A stretch of 64,000 nucleotides of DNA. It comes from Ignavibacteriales bacterium. Its GTDB lineage: Bacteria > Bacteroidota > Ignavibacteria > Ignavibacteriales > Melioribacteraceae. This document shows, in pieces, positions 9,609 to 19,874 of this stretch. The position numbers were made by a program, and so were the translations under genes. Location: assembly GCA_021740915.1 (NCBI GenBank), contig JAIOYW010000012.1, forward strand, positions 1 through 64,000. The letters run 5' to 3'. The notes beneath the pieces were generated by a model that saw only the letters and a program-made list of their open reading frames with translations, searched no databases and was not told where the DNA came from. How positions within the stretch are numbered: position 1 is the stretch's first letter; each line of letters begins with the position of its first letter.

Positions 9609-10939
9609 TCAGCGAAGAAGAATCATTTTTTTTACATCATAATATAACATTCCGTCTATGCCCTCAGCTTGAATTGAATAAAAGTAAACTCCGCTTGCCA
9701 AATTCAACACCCTGTAATTCAACTCATAGCGTCCCGGAGAAAATTCACCTTCTTTCACTTTGGATATCAGCTCACCGAGTGCATTGAATACCCTTATTGT
9801 TACCTTGGAATCAAGGGGCAATTCGAAAAAAATCTTCGTATCGTTATTGAAAGGATTTGGATAGTTTTGTGAAATTACAAACGAAGATAATTTTGTATTA
9901 AGCGGTATAACTTCGGAGAGTGTTGAGTCAAATGCACGGATTGAACTCAATACTTCACCGGAGAAATCAAAAAGTGCAAGATTCTCCCAGGGAGATCCGG
10001 ACGCAGGGGCTGAAATCCACTCCGGCGCCCAATAGAACAGACCTGCTCCTTTATCAGCAGGAATATCAGATATAATATTTATCAGATCCGAAAGAAAATT
10101 CTTTTGTCCTTCAATTGTGGCGGGATATTCAGCCAGGAGTTGCCCCGCCTCACCAACAATATTATGTGTATTATCATTCCAATCTAAGGTCCAGGGATAT
10201 GCAGTTTCAACCACAACAATCTCTTTTCCGTATCTCACGGCAAGATCATTAAGGTTATTTTCGAGCAAAGAAAGCGATCCATGCCACCAGGGATAATAGG
10301 ATAAACCGATAACATCAAAGTCCAGATCATATCCGGCAAGTTTATCAAAAAACCAGCGGCTCCCCGGATTATCTCCACCCTTGTCGATATGAATCATGAT
10401 TTTTACAAACTCATCCGGATCAAGGCCATCCCGCAGGATATTTCATTCCCGACCTGGATCATATCCGGTAAACAGTTCCTCTGTTTTAGCATTGAGATAA
10501 CACTTCTTGTGTATTGGTAAACGCTGTCCTTAAGATCAGCCAAGTCAAGATTTTCCCATGCGGCGGGCATCGTCTGATTTCCGGGGTCTGCCCATGTGTC
10601 GGAATAATGAAAATCCAACAGAAGTTTTAGTCCTGCCGCCTTTACCCGTTCAGCCATAATGAGAGTGTTTTCTAAACCGCAATAGCCGTTGGCGGGTGTA
10701 TGCCAAATCCTGAGACGGATAAAATTAATCCCGTTTTCTTTTAATATCATCAGCGGATCTTTCGGAATTCCGTTTTCCGTAAAAATCCCACCGCAATCCT
10801 CAATTTCCTGGAGCGCTGAAATATCTGCGCCCCGAATGAAATCTTTCTCTCCCTTATCCTCCCTGCCCTGCGCAATTAAAATATTGCTAAAAACAGCGAT
10901 TATGAAGGTAATTTTGATTATCTGGTATGAGTTCATCAT
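9609..10939 (-). pseudogene. GH53 endo-beta-1,4-galactanase with T9SS sorting domain, disrupted by internal deletion/frameshift
   Basis: Two adjacent reading frames together make one GH53 arabinogalactan endo-galactanase. The first (10939-10403) has a signal peptide, the GH53 start FIRGADISALQEIEDCGG and the acid/base Glu in IQVGNEIS, then stops after ten out-of-frame residues. The second, in another frame, reads DGLDPDEFVKIMIHIDKGGDN, carries the nucleophile Glu in VVVETAYPW, and ends with a complete T9SS type A domain (NYPNPFNNDT to KKMILLR). In intact GH53 enzymes about 35-45 residues separate VGNEI from the HID-GGDN motif. Here most of that stretch is missing and the frame changes near 10410-10440. 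Both catalytic glutamates survive but on different frames, so this is a broken gene or a sequencing/assembly error. Original role: secreted pectic galactan degradation. Confidence 0.8.
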
Positions 10940-11073
10940 TATGCTTCCAGAATATTCAACTGATAGTTACTGAAACGGATTTGACGCAAGAATAAATAGC
11001 TTAAAAACATTGACTGATACAATACTTAAATTATACGATTATCACAAATTATCTTTGATTGTTTAAAATAAAT

Positions 11074-11093
11074 AGGGGGACCGAAGTCCCCCT
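11074..11093 (-). terminator. Rho-independent terminator after the subtilase gene
   Basis: A perfect 8-bp stem, agggggac/gtccccct, with a four-base loop. On the minus strand it is followed by TATTTATTTT. It sits about 70 bases past the subtilase stop. Confidence 0.85.
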
Positions 11094-11162
11094 GGAATAA
11101 ATATTTCTGGTGCGGCAGACTGGAATACATTTAATCCCGGCCATGCCTCCATAATATTGTAT

Positions 11163-14100
11163 TTATTTCATCAGCATCATTTTTTTGACATCACTGTAAG
11201 TGGTTCCGTCAATACCTTTGGCATCTATTGTGTAGAAATAAACACCGCTGGTTATGTTCGATGCATTGAAATTAACTTCATATCTTCCTGCAGAATAAAC
11301 ATTATTGGCAACTTCCGAAACCTGCTGTCCGAGTGCATTAAATACTCTAACAACAACTTTTGCATCAACCGGAACAGCAAATGAGATTTTTGTACTTGGG
11401 TTGAATGGGTTCGGATAATTTTGAGCCAGAGTGTAACTTTCAGGAATTTCGAGGCTCATAACTTCAAGAGCAGATACTCTGCTATCTGTAAGGACTATTT
11501 CACCGCCCTCACTAAGAGTCTGTCCAAGAACCTGTCCTGTAACTGCATCGCGCAGAGATACTTCAGCGCCGTCAATTCTGACTTTCACCGGATAAACTGC
11601 GCCGGAGATGTTGAACTGTGCTGGTGATGAAGTAAGCTGCTGTGAAAGATAATTTCCGCTGAAGCGGACATCGAAAACACCTGCCGGCGGAACCGGAGGC
11701 ATTTCAATATTTGAACTGTTGCCCATTGTAAGGTAAAGAGCTCCGCTCCTTCCTGCAGCATCAGTTACAAGTATTTTCGCCCAGTCAGAAGAAATCGGGT
11801 TAACTTTATTTCCGGATTTGGCAACCGGACCACCCAATATCATATTTCCTTCCGCAGTTGTTTTTACCCAATATCCTTTTCCAGGCATAAGGTTTTCAGC
11901 TATATAATAGCCGTCATCAAAGCCGAAGAATACAGAAGAAATGATGCCTGCCGGATCGGTAGTAACCGCAGAAACCGGAACTGCCGAATGATATGGTGCA
12001 ATCATGTTCCAGCCTGATGCAAGTGCAACAGGGCCTGAATGGGTTGCGCCGGCAAATGTGTAGGAATCTGCTGCCGGGAATTTAAGCCAGTAACCGGTGC
12101 CCATTTCGAACATTTCCGAAACAACATATCCATCGTTAAATGCAAATAACTGTGAAGTAGCTTCAGGGAATAGTTCTGTTACGCTCATATCGCTTGTAAC
12201 AATCGGAATGCTCAACATATTCCAGCCTGCATTTACGTCCATTGATGCTTCAACTTGCTCTGAAAATACGATATACAGAGTTGTGTAAGCAGGATCAGTA
12301 ACCTGATATGATGAATTCTCTTTCATATCCACGTTGACAAGTGAGCCGCCAAAAGGATCAACGAGATTAAATGCGCCGAAAGGAAGCGACTGCGGATCCC
12401 ATGAGAATGTAATAGGATAGCCGGCGCTTCCAGCCTGGAATTTGACAACCCATGTCGGCTCTTCGCCCTGGAAAGGACGAATGTCAACTGGTGATCCCAC
12501 ACCTCCCGGTAACTGGTATCTTGCATCAAAAACGCCTGCCGGTGGTACCGGAGGTAATTCATATTCGCCTAATTCAGGATCAATGCCATCGGTTGCAAGA
12601 TAATCCTGACCAAAAGTAAGAACTCGTCCGGCTTCCATTCCATTAGGATCAACTAAACTAAGTTCTGAAGTCCATCCGGATGAGCCCTGTCCGATTATCA
12701 TTGTAACAGGAACCACAATTTCAGGATTTACAGGATCGTTGCTGTTAATAACAACATCCATTGTGTAAAGTCCCTGCGGGAAGTCTTCACTTGCTAATCC
12801 TATATCAACTGTCATCGAATTGCCGCTGTAAAGAAGGCCGCCTGTGTGCTGTAAGGAAAGCCAATCAGGTTCAGCAGAAATTTTGACAGCGAGGTTATCA
12901 TGAATATACGCTGCATTGTATGCCATCTGAAGACCGTCAGTGCCATCAACATTCTCCATACCGACAGAGGCTCCGGTCACTGAACCAGTCATAGATTTAT
13001 AGTAGAACATTATTTTACCTGAGGAATAGATAACAACCTGGTAAGTATATGTTCCTGTACCGCTATAACGCAGCCATTCATTATACTGAATAGTGAATTT
13101 GTTTCCTTCAGCTTTATAATAAACTTTACCGGTGGTTTTTCCATCGAGGTCATCCCAGAAAGGAAGAATTATATCGTTCGGTTCTGCTGTTGAAGGAATT
13201 GTAGCATTTGAAAAAGAATTGCTTGTGAGCGGGGCAAAACTCAGGAAACCGTTGCTTGAGCAAAATATCTGAGTTCTGACGTTTCCATAATATTTAAAGT
13301 TAAATCCAAAATCAAATGGTCCGGCATACCCTTCATCCAAAGCATTAAATGTACCGGTCGGTGTCCAGTTAGTAACTTCGGTGCCGGTTGCAGCAATATC
13401 GTCCCACTGATAAACCGGTCCATCAGGTTCATCAGAATCAATCCACTGATAACCGAAAAGATCGGGTCCGCCTGCTCCTTCAATTGCGTAGCCGCCTCTT
13501 TCAACTGGGTTGTTTTTGTCACTGTAAAGATTTTCAACCGAACCAAAATTTGGTTTTATTTTGATTGAAACTGCATCCGGAACAGGGAATGTATTATTAG
13601 CAGTAGTAATCTGATATTCAAGTGTGGAATTTGAAACAGATTCGTTAGAAAGATCAAACGATTTCACGACATTTGTACCGGGTGCAAGCTGCGCCGTGAT
13701 ACTTGGCGGATCGACAGTTGCAACTGGGGCTTCCCAGGTTGAACCGGTTGCGAAATTTGACAACGGAGAAGCATTCCCCCATATATCAAAGGCTTTCATT
13801 GCAAAATAGTAAGTTGTCGAAAAATCAAGATCTGTAACCAGGAGGTTGTCCTGTGTGCCAAACGGGGCTGGCTGACCTGCATAAGTCAGTTCCATTGCAC
13901 CGTTAAAATCATTTGTATCGGCAATTGGTGTTGTTGAATAACGGATATCATATCCGGTAACACCATTCATCGAGGAATCATATGGGACAGTCCATGTCAG
14001 CAATAAAGAATTTGAAGTCGGATCGCTTACTGCAAGATCGACAACCGGATCGGGAGGTGTCGGGTCAGGAGTTCCAAGTGTAAGCATTGCAGCGTAAACA

Positions 14101-15500
14101 TCAATAAGACCAACACCGTAGTTATTATCCTCGCCGGCAGTGCCAAGATCTTTAGCTGTATTATATAAAGCCATTTTGAGCTGTTTACCGGTGAGTGCGG
14201 GGGCAAATTCTCTAAGAAGTGCAATTGCTCCGGCAACATGAGGGGCAGCCATCGAAGTGCCGCTAAGCAGACTGTATCCGCCGCCGCCGTATGAAGAACG
14301 CACGCTGACCCCGGGAGCAGAACCTTCAGGTTTGATCAGGAGTGAGCCTGTTCCGCCGCAGGTGCTTGGTCCGCGGCTTGAAAAACTTGCAATCGGACTT
14401 GTATTTCCAGCCAGATACTGAGCGCCGTCAATTGCGGCTGTTGCCCAGATATTGACTTCATCTGTATTAATATTTTTTGGTGATGTGATTGTGCTGGTTC
14501 CGGGACCGCTGTTTCCGGCAGAGAACACAACAGCAATACCAACTGCTTCAACTGCATTCAGTGTATTTACATAAATGCTTGAGCAATCGTTTGAAATACC
14601 CGGGTCATACCAGCTATTTGAAATTGCATCCGGCATGTCATCTATCGTAGCCGGATTTCCATCAGGGTCCATTGCCCACTGGAAAGATGCAACTGAAGCT
14701 GAAGTATGAGAGCCGCTGACGCATAATGAATTTGAACCAATCCATTCCGCATTATATGCAATACCAACAGTATCGCCGGCAACCATACCAACCATTGTTC
14801 CCATCGTATGAGTACCATGACCATCACAATCTGTCGGGGTTGATCCGCCGGTCGCAGCATACCAGGCCTGACTTGCCGGAACATGTGTACCCCTCCATTT
14901 ATAACTTAAAGCCGGGTGAGTGACATCGACACCTGTATCTATATTCATCAGAATCCTGCCGGCGCCGGTAATTCCCATTTGCCACAATTTATGAGCATTA
15001 ATAATTGATATTCCAGGCTCGGATCCATTAATGCTTTTATCTGAAGCGGGTTTAACTTCAACAGGAAGGTCTCTTTCAAGACGCCCGTCGAGATCGACCA
15101 TAAAAACTTCTGAACGGAGAGCGATCTCGTTTATTACCGAAACCCTTCCCTCAACCATAATCATATTTACAACCCAGAATGGTTCAAACCGGAAGACGCT
15201 TTCTGCAGCTTCCTGTGTTTCGAGCCAGGAGATCAGATTACTCTGAGTAAATTCAGCTTTTTCTTTGAGAGCGCCTATTACTTCAATGCTCCTGCGTTGA
15301 AGTGAGGCATTTTCGCGGTAGAAAGCTTCGTCCATCGAAGCAACATCAACCTGATCGTTCATGATAACAAGAGTCCTGATATAATCATCACTCTTTGCAT
15401 CGTTCATCACATCCTGCAGCCTGTCGCTTATTCTTTTTTGTTGCGCAAAAGAAACTGCCGTCAGGGACAGAAGTAAGAGGAAGAGGAATTTTTTAATCAT
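11163..15500 (-). CDS. Subtilisin-like (S8) serine protease, T9SS substrate
   Basis: 1445 residues: signal peptide (cleavage near SFAQQ), an I9-like propeptide region to ~150, then the S8 catalytic domain with Asp188 (NIDTGVD), His228 (GHGTH), oxyanion Asn330 (SAGNSGPG) and Ser416 (SGTSMAAPH). From ~480 a fibronectin-III-like domain is followed by an Ig-like stretch, the GGPDLFGYQWIDSDEPDGP domain, two PPVPPAGVFDxRF motifs, tandem GWN...GYWLK/GYWVK repeats, and a T9SS type A sorting domain (NYPNPFNPSTKISF to KKMMLMK). The catalytic triad is complete, so an active secreted endopeptidase is expected, probably surface-attached or released after CTD cleavage. It has its own terminator, and another terminator lies just upstream, so it is probably monocistronic. 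The C-terminal two-thirds is paralogous to both neighbouring proteases. Confidence 0.95.
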   Translation of the reverse strand: MIKKFLFLLLLSLTAVSFAQQKRISDRLQDVMNDAKSDDYIRTLVIMNDQVDVASMDEAFYRENASLQRRSIEVIGALKEKAEFTQSNLISWLETQEAAESVFRFEPFWVVNMIMVEGRVSVINEIALRSEVFMVDLDGRLERDLPVEVKPASDKSINGSEPGISIINAHKLWQMGITGAGRILMNIDTGVDVTHPALSYKWRGTHVPASQAWYAATGGSTPTDCDGHGTHTMGTMVGMVAGDTVGIAYNAEWIGSNSLCVSGSHTSASVASFQWAMDPDGNPATIDDMPDAISNSWYDPGISNDCSSIYVNTLNAVEAVGIAVVFSAGNSGPGTSTITSPKNINTDEVNIWATAAIDGAQYLAGNTSPIASFSSRGPSTCGGTGSLLIKPEGSAPGVSVRSSYGGGGYSLLSGTSMAAPHVAGAIALLREFAPALTGKQLKMALYNTAKDLGTAGEDNNYGVGLIDVYAAMLTLGTPDPTPPDPVVDLAVSDPTSNSLLLTWTVPYDSSMNGVTGYDIRYSTTPIADTNDFNGAMELTYAGQPAPFGTQDNLLVTDLDFSTTYYFAMKAFDIWGNASPLSNFATGSTWEAPVATVDPPSITAQLAPGTNVVKSFDLSNESVSNSTLEYQITTANNTFPVPDAVSIKIKPNFGSVENLYSDKNNPVERGGYAIEGAGGPDLFGYQWIDSDEPDGPVYQWDDIAATGTEVTNWTPTGTFNALDEGYAGPFDFGFNFKYYGNVRTQIFCSSNGFLSFAPLTSNSFSNATIPSTAEPNDIILPFWDDLDGKTTGKVYYKAEGNKFTIQYNEWLRYSGTGTYTYQVVIYSSGKIMFYYKSMTGSVTGASVGMENVDGTDGLQMAYNAAYIHDNLAVKISAEPDWLSLQHTGGLLYSGNSMTVDIGLASEDFPQGLYTMDVVINSNDPVNPEIVVPVTMIIGQGSSGWTSELSLVDPNGMEAGRVLTFGQDYLATDGIDPELGEYELPPVPPAGVFDARYQLPGGVGSPVDIRPFQGEEPTWVVKFQAGSAGYPITFSWDPQSLPFGAFNLVDPFGGSLVNVDMKENSSYQVTDPAYTTLYIVFSEQVEASMDVNAGWNMLSIPIVTSDMSVTELFPEATSQLFAFNDGYVVSEMFEMGTGYWLKFPAADSYTFAGATHSGPVALASGWNMIAPYHSAVPVSAVTTDPAGIISSVFFGFDDGYYIAENLMPGKGYWVKTTAEGNMILGGPVAKSGNKVNPISSDWAKILVTDAAGRSGALYLTMGNSSNIEMPPVPPAGVFDVRFSGNYLSQQLTSSPAQFNISGAVYPVKVRIDGAEVSLRDAVTGQVLGQTLSEGGEIVLTDSRVSALEVMSLEIPESYTLAQNYPNPFNPSTKISFAVPVDAKVVVRVFNALGQQVSEVANNVYSAGRYEVNFNASNITSGVYFYTIDAKGIDGTTYSDVKKMMLMK

Positions 15501-15549
15501 TATTCCACCTTTTATTGTTTAATGAATGTTGGTTAATTAAAAAAAATTT

Positions 15550-15574
15550 AGCGGGAGACTTCATGTCTCCCGCT
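15550..15574 (-). terminator. Rho-independent terminator after the S1 protease gene
   Basis: A perfect 10-bp stem, agcgggagac/gtctcccgct, with loop ttcat. On the minus strand it is followed by TAAATTTTTTTT. It lies 8 bases past the stop of the 15582-19874 gene and upstream of the subtilase start. Confidence 0.9.
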
Positions 15575-15581
15575 AGTAAAA

Positions 15582-18500
15582 TTATTTCATGAGCATCATT
15601 TTTTTAGTATCTGAATGGCGGGTTCCATTAGTACCTTCTGCTATAAAATTATAGAAGTAAATACCGCTCGAAAGAGTGCTGGCATTTATTGATACTTCAT
15701 GGTTTCCGGCTTTATACTCTTTTGCGTTTATTTCCATTACTTTCTGTCCGACCATATCATAAATAATGATCGACACCCTTGAATCTGCAGGTAATCCGAA
15801 AGAGATAGTTGTGGACGGATTAAATGGGTTCGGATAGTTTTGTGAAAGACGGAATTCAGTTGGGATCTCTATGCCATTAACTGAAAAAGAGTTTATTGAA
15901 GCATCTTTCAGAATTACTTCTTCACCTGATCTGAGAAGAGTGTTGAGTAATTTACCTCCAGCGAGATCAGCAAGCTGCAGATCAGCATTTTCAACTCTGA
16001 CGCGAACCGGATATTGAACTGAATTCAAACGTATTTCTGACTGTGAACCATTCAACACTGTGATTGAGCGGTCATTCGAAAAACGTGCATCAAAGATTCC
16101 TGCCGGGGGAACCGGAGGAAGATCATACTGCGAAAGATTTATCTCTTCGTTTGTTACGTAAAGCACTGTTCTGTTCATTGAAGCATCTTCAATAACAATC
16201 TTGCCGCTGTTTTGAGGAATCTGTGCAAAACCAACTGATGAACCATTCTTCGCCGCTGAGCCAAATGTCATTTCGCCTGCTTCACTTGCTTTAACCCAGT
16301 AACCTTTGCCCGGAGCAAGAGTTTGCGCGGTTGAATAACCGTTATCAAATCCATAGAAAGAGGATGATATAATTCCTGCAGGAACTGTAACGATTGATGA
16401 CACCGGAACGTCCCAGTTATAAGGTCCGACAATGTTCCATCCCTGAGAAAGAGCAACTGCCTCTGCATAAGGCATTCCCGACATAGTCATTTCGTGTGTA
16501 TCCTGGAACTTGAGCCAGTAGCCTTCACCCATACTCAATTCGGAAACGGTTGTATAACCGTTATCGAAAGCATAAGCGGAAGATATCGCTTCAGGGAATA
16601 AACCTGTTACGCTCATATCGTTAGCTGATACAGGCACACTTATGATATTCCATCCGGCATTTACGTTCATCGTAACATTCATTTGTGAGGAATATTCAAT
16701 AAGAAGACTTGTTATGGCTGTATTTGTAAGTGAATAGCTGTTTGTCTGTGTCATGTCAGTGTTTACAAGCATTCCGCCGAATTGATCTTTAAGCATAAAG
16801 CTGCCGTCACCGAGATCTTCAGGATTCCATGATAATACAATCGGATAACCTGCTTCGCCCGGCTGGAATTTAACCTGCCATGTTGCTGCTTCCTGCTCAA
16901 GTCCGCGGATGTCTTTCAATGAAGATATCGTCTCAGACAGAACAAATCTTGCATCAAATACGCCGAGCGGCGGGGTTGGCGGAAGTTCATATTCGCCAAG
17001 AAGAGGATCGAGACCATCGGTTGCGCCGGGAGCCTGTCCAAATGTTACAACCTGACCGGCTTTGGTTCCGCCTGCATCATTAACACTGAGATCAGCCATC
17101 CATGCACCGCTCCCCTGTCCTAATGTAAATTGAACCGGAACTACAATTTCAGGATGAGCCGGATCGTTTGTTGTGAACACAACATCCATCGAGTAATCAC
17201 CTTCAGGATTATCTTCGGTAAGGAAGGTGAGTTCAACATCAATTGAGTTTCCGTTATAAATTCGTCCGCTTCCGTTCTGGAGTGTAAGCCATTCGGGTTC
17301 TGCAGCGAAACGAAGTGCAAGATTGTTTTTCAAATAAGTGGCATTATATGCAACCTGAAGACCGACAGTTCCTGTTTCATTTTCAATTCCAACAGTTGAA
17401 CCAACAAGATCACCGGAGAGAGATTTGTAGAAAATCTCAACCTTTCCGCCTGTGTAAAGCACTATCTGGAAGGTATATAGTCCGCTTCCGGAATATTCAC
17501 CCCATTGTTCGTATTGAACAATAAATTTATTCCCGACAGTCTGGTAAAATACCTGTCCTGAACTTGTGCCGTCGAGGTCATCCCAAACAGCTGCTACTAA
17601 TGCCTGAGGACCAGAGGCTGTAGGAATTGTCGAGTTACTGAAGTTATTTGCAGTGAAAGGAAGGAAACTGATAAGTCCATTACTTGAGAAATAAACTTCA
17701 TCGTAATCAACTCCATAGAATTTCACTGTGCTGCCCAATGCGATCGGTCCGGCATAACCTTCATCTTTTGCGCCAAAGGTTCCTGTCGGCAGCCAGGTTG
17801 TTACCTCGGTACCTGTTGTTGAAATATCATTCCATACATACTGAGGACCGTTTGGCTCATCTGAATCAATCCATTGATAACCAAACACATCCGGTCCGCC
17901 AAATCCCTCAATTGCCACACCCGGCATTTCACGGGCGTTATCTTTATCTTCATAGGATTTAGCGGCAGAATTTATTTGCGGGATGACGGTCAGTTTAATG
18001 TTAGTGGGTTCAGGGAATGTATTATTCTCAAGAGAAACTGAGTAATCAAGTGTGGAGTTTGTCGCAGAAGAGTTTGCAAGATTAATATCTCTTGTAGTTG
18101 AAGCGCCTGCAGGAAGTGTTACATTTACTGAAGTCGGGCTGACAACTGCAACCGGGGCATCATAAGAAGAAGCCATTGGCACATTCGAGAGCAACGACCA
18201 GTTATTCCACATATCGCGCGAACGAATAGCATAATAATAAGTTGTTGAAAAATCCAGATCAGCAACCAGGAAAGTCTGGGTAGTGCCTGTTGGTGCCGGA
18301 GTCGGAAATCCGGTCAGCGGAGTTGCATTAGCAAAATCAATCGTATCATTTATTGCCGATGTTGAAATTCTTATATCATAAGCACGAACACCGCCGAAAG
18401 ATGAATCATAAGGCGCTGTCCAGCTAAGTGTCATCTCGGTTGATGTAATATCTGAAATGGCAAGATCGGTCACCGGAGTTGGAGGTGTATAATCCGGGTC

Positions 18501-19874
18501 ACCCATAGTAGGATCCCAGCCGTCCAGTACTAATGTTCCGGTATTATCCGGATCAAGCCAGTCTTTCAGGCGTGTTGCAGGAGTAGTTCCATATGACCAC
18601 GACATAGAGAATTTGCCGTAATAATCCTGGGTGATGCTCGTACATGATGCCCAGCCGCCATGAAGCTGACCGATTACTCGGCCGTTCTGATCATAAAGCG
18701 GTGAACCTGACGAACCCGGTTCCGTTGTTCCATCGTTCCAGGCTGTTATTTCCCAATGTGAATTCGGGAGATAAGGAGAAGGGTCATAATCACTCGAAGT
18801 TGACGGATCATAATCCCAGCTTATTTTTTTTATATCACCGGCAGGATGATGAATACCGACTGAATTAGTTGAAGCGACATCAATTGCCGACCAGCCTGCG
18901 AAATGAACATTATATGCTGTAGGCGGGGCTTCATTTAACAAAAGAAGACCAAAATCACTTGATGAATTCTTAGCAAGGAGTGTTGATCCCTGAACTGTAT
19001 AATTAGTCGGACCATCAATATTGTTGCAGTTCGGACTTTCATAATTAAACATAAAAATCCAGGTATCATTTCCACCGAGGCAGTGATTGGCTGTCAAAAA
19101 GAGAGGAGCAAGATCCTGACGAACGTTATTTACCAGTGATCCGGAACAAATTCTTGAACCGCCGGAAGTTAGAATCATTGCAACCGATCTTTTCTGATTT
19201 GCCCAGGGTTCACCTTCGGGACAGTTAACATTATTATTACATGAACCGGAAGATCCGAAGCCCTCTGGTAATTCACCCTGATGGCCAAAAAGATTTTTAT
19301 AAGCATGAACAACAATTGAAACTTCAACTACCCCCTGACCAAGAACATTTGCAGGTTCAAAGTATTCAAGTGTTACTGCATCACCTGCAGTAGGTGAAGT
19401 CGAAAATTTCATTGATTCTTTATTATTAAACGATGTATATGCTCCGAGGACGCTGCTTCTGTCATCATTGTATAGAAATAATTTTGCTCCTTCGGGCAAT
19501 CTGTATTTTTCGTAGGTCAGGTTAAGAGAAAAAGCACCAGGAGAAGAAATCCGTAATCTCCAGATTCTTGAGCCATCCGGGAGTTCTTCCCAAAGTCCGG
19601 AATTGTTTAACGTATAATCCACATCGATTGGCTCGCCAAAACGAAATGGGACGTCTTTTGATTGCTCCGCTTCATCCTCCGCAAGCAATGCTTCAACATT
19701 TACCGACGGCATAAATACTGTTGGCAAATCTGAACTCAGCCTGTTCGAGAAACTTGGTGGAGTCCCTCCCTCGCTTATCTGTGCGAAAAGATTGCTTCCG
19801 CTGAGCAGCAGTAAAGCAAACAGAAAGGAGAAAAATATGTTTGTTTGTTTTAATGGTGGTTTTTGTTTTTCCAT
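15582..19874 (-). CDS. Lysyl endopeptidase-like S1 serine protease, T9SS substrate
   Basis: 1430 residues: signal peptide (to ~32), a ~170-residue N-terminal beta-rich domain, then a trypsin-fold domain. His264 lies in LTANHCLGG, Asp307 in SSSDFGLLLL and Ser389 in TEPGSSGSPLY. The TEPGSSGSP and GQLHGG motifs match Achromobacter protease I (lysyl endopeptidase), so cleavage after Lys is plausible but unproven. Many cysteines around 212-283 suggest disulfides. From ~475 it carries the same fibronectin-III, FGYQWIDSDEPNGP, twin PPxPPxGxFDARF, GWN-repeat and T9SS type A modules as the proteases at 11163-15500 and 1-4546. The triad looks intact. It is probably monocistronic with its own terminator. 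Confidence 0.93.
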   Translation of the reverse strand: MEKQKPPLKQTNIFFSFLFALLLLSGSNLFAQISEGGTPPSFSNRLSSDLPTVFMPSVNVEALLAEDEAEQSKDVPFRFGEPIDVDYTLNNSGLWEELPDGSRIWRLRISSPGAFSLNLTYEKYRLPEGAKLFLYNDDRSSVLGAYTSFNNKESMKFSTSPTAGDAVTLEYFEPANVLGQGVVEVSIVVHAYKNLFGHQGELPEGFGSSGSCNNNVNCPEGEPWANQKRSVAMILTSGGSRICSGSLVNNVRQDLAPLFLTANHCLGGNDTWIFMFNYESPNCNNIDGPTNYTVQGSTLLAKNSSSDFGLLLLNEAPPTAYNVHFAGWSAIDVASTNSVGIHHPAGDIKKISWDYDPSTSSDYDPSPYLPNSHWEITAWNDGTTEPGSSGSPLYDQNGRVIGQLHGGWASCTSITQDYYGKFSMSWSYGTTPATRLKDWLDPDNTGTLVLDGWDPTMGDPDYTPPTPVTDLAISDITSTEMTLSWTAPYDSSFGGVRAYDIRISTSAINDTIDFANATPLTGFPTPAPTGTTQTFLVADLDFSTTYYYAIRSRDMWNNWSLLSNVPMASSYDAPVAVVSPTSVNVTLPAGASTTRDINLANSSATNSTLDYSVSLENNTFPEPTNIKLTVIPQINSAAKSYEDKDNAREMPGVAIEGFGGPDVFGYQWIDSDEPNGPQYVWNDISTTGTEVTTWLPTGTFGAKDEGYAGPIALGSTVKFYGVDYDEVYFSSNGLISFLPFTANNFSNSTIPTASGPQALVAAVWDDLDGTSSGQVFYQTVGNKFIVQYEQWGEYSGSGLYTFQIVLYTGGKVEIFYKSLSGDLVGSTVGIENETGTVGLQVAYNATYLKNNLALRFAAEPEWLTLQNGSGRIYNGNSIDVELTFLTEDNPEGDYSMDVVFTTNDPAHPEIVVPVQFTLGQGSGAWMADLSVNDAGGTKAGQVVTFGQAPGATDGLDPLLGEYELPPTPPLGVFDARFVLSETISSLKDIRGLEQEAATWQVKFQPGEAGYPIVLSWNPEDLGDGSFMLKDQFGGMLVNTDMTQTNSYSLTNTAITSLLIEYSSQMNVTMNVNAGWNIISVPVSANDMSVTGLFPEAISSAYAFDNGYTTVSELSMGEGYWLKFQDTHEMTMSGMPYAEAVALSQGWNIVGPYNWDVPVSSIVTVPAGIISSSFYGFDNGYSTAQTLAPGKGYWVKASEAGEMTFGSAAKNGSSVGFAQIPQNSGKIVIEDASMNRTVLYVTNEEINLSQYDLPPVPPAGIFDARFSNDRSITVLNGSQSEIRLNSVQYPVRVRVENADLQLADLAGGKLLNTLLRSGEEVILKDASINSFSVNGIEIPTEFRLSQNYPNPFNPSTTISFGLPADSRVSIIIYDMVGQKVMEINAKEYKAGNHEVSINASTLSSGIYFYNFIAEGTNGTRHSDTKKMMLMK

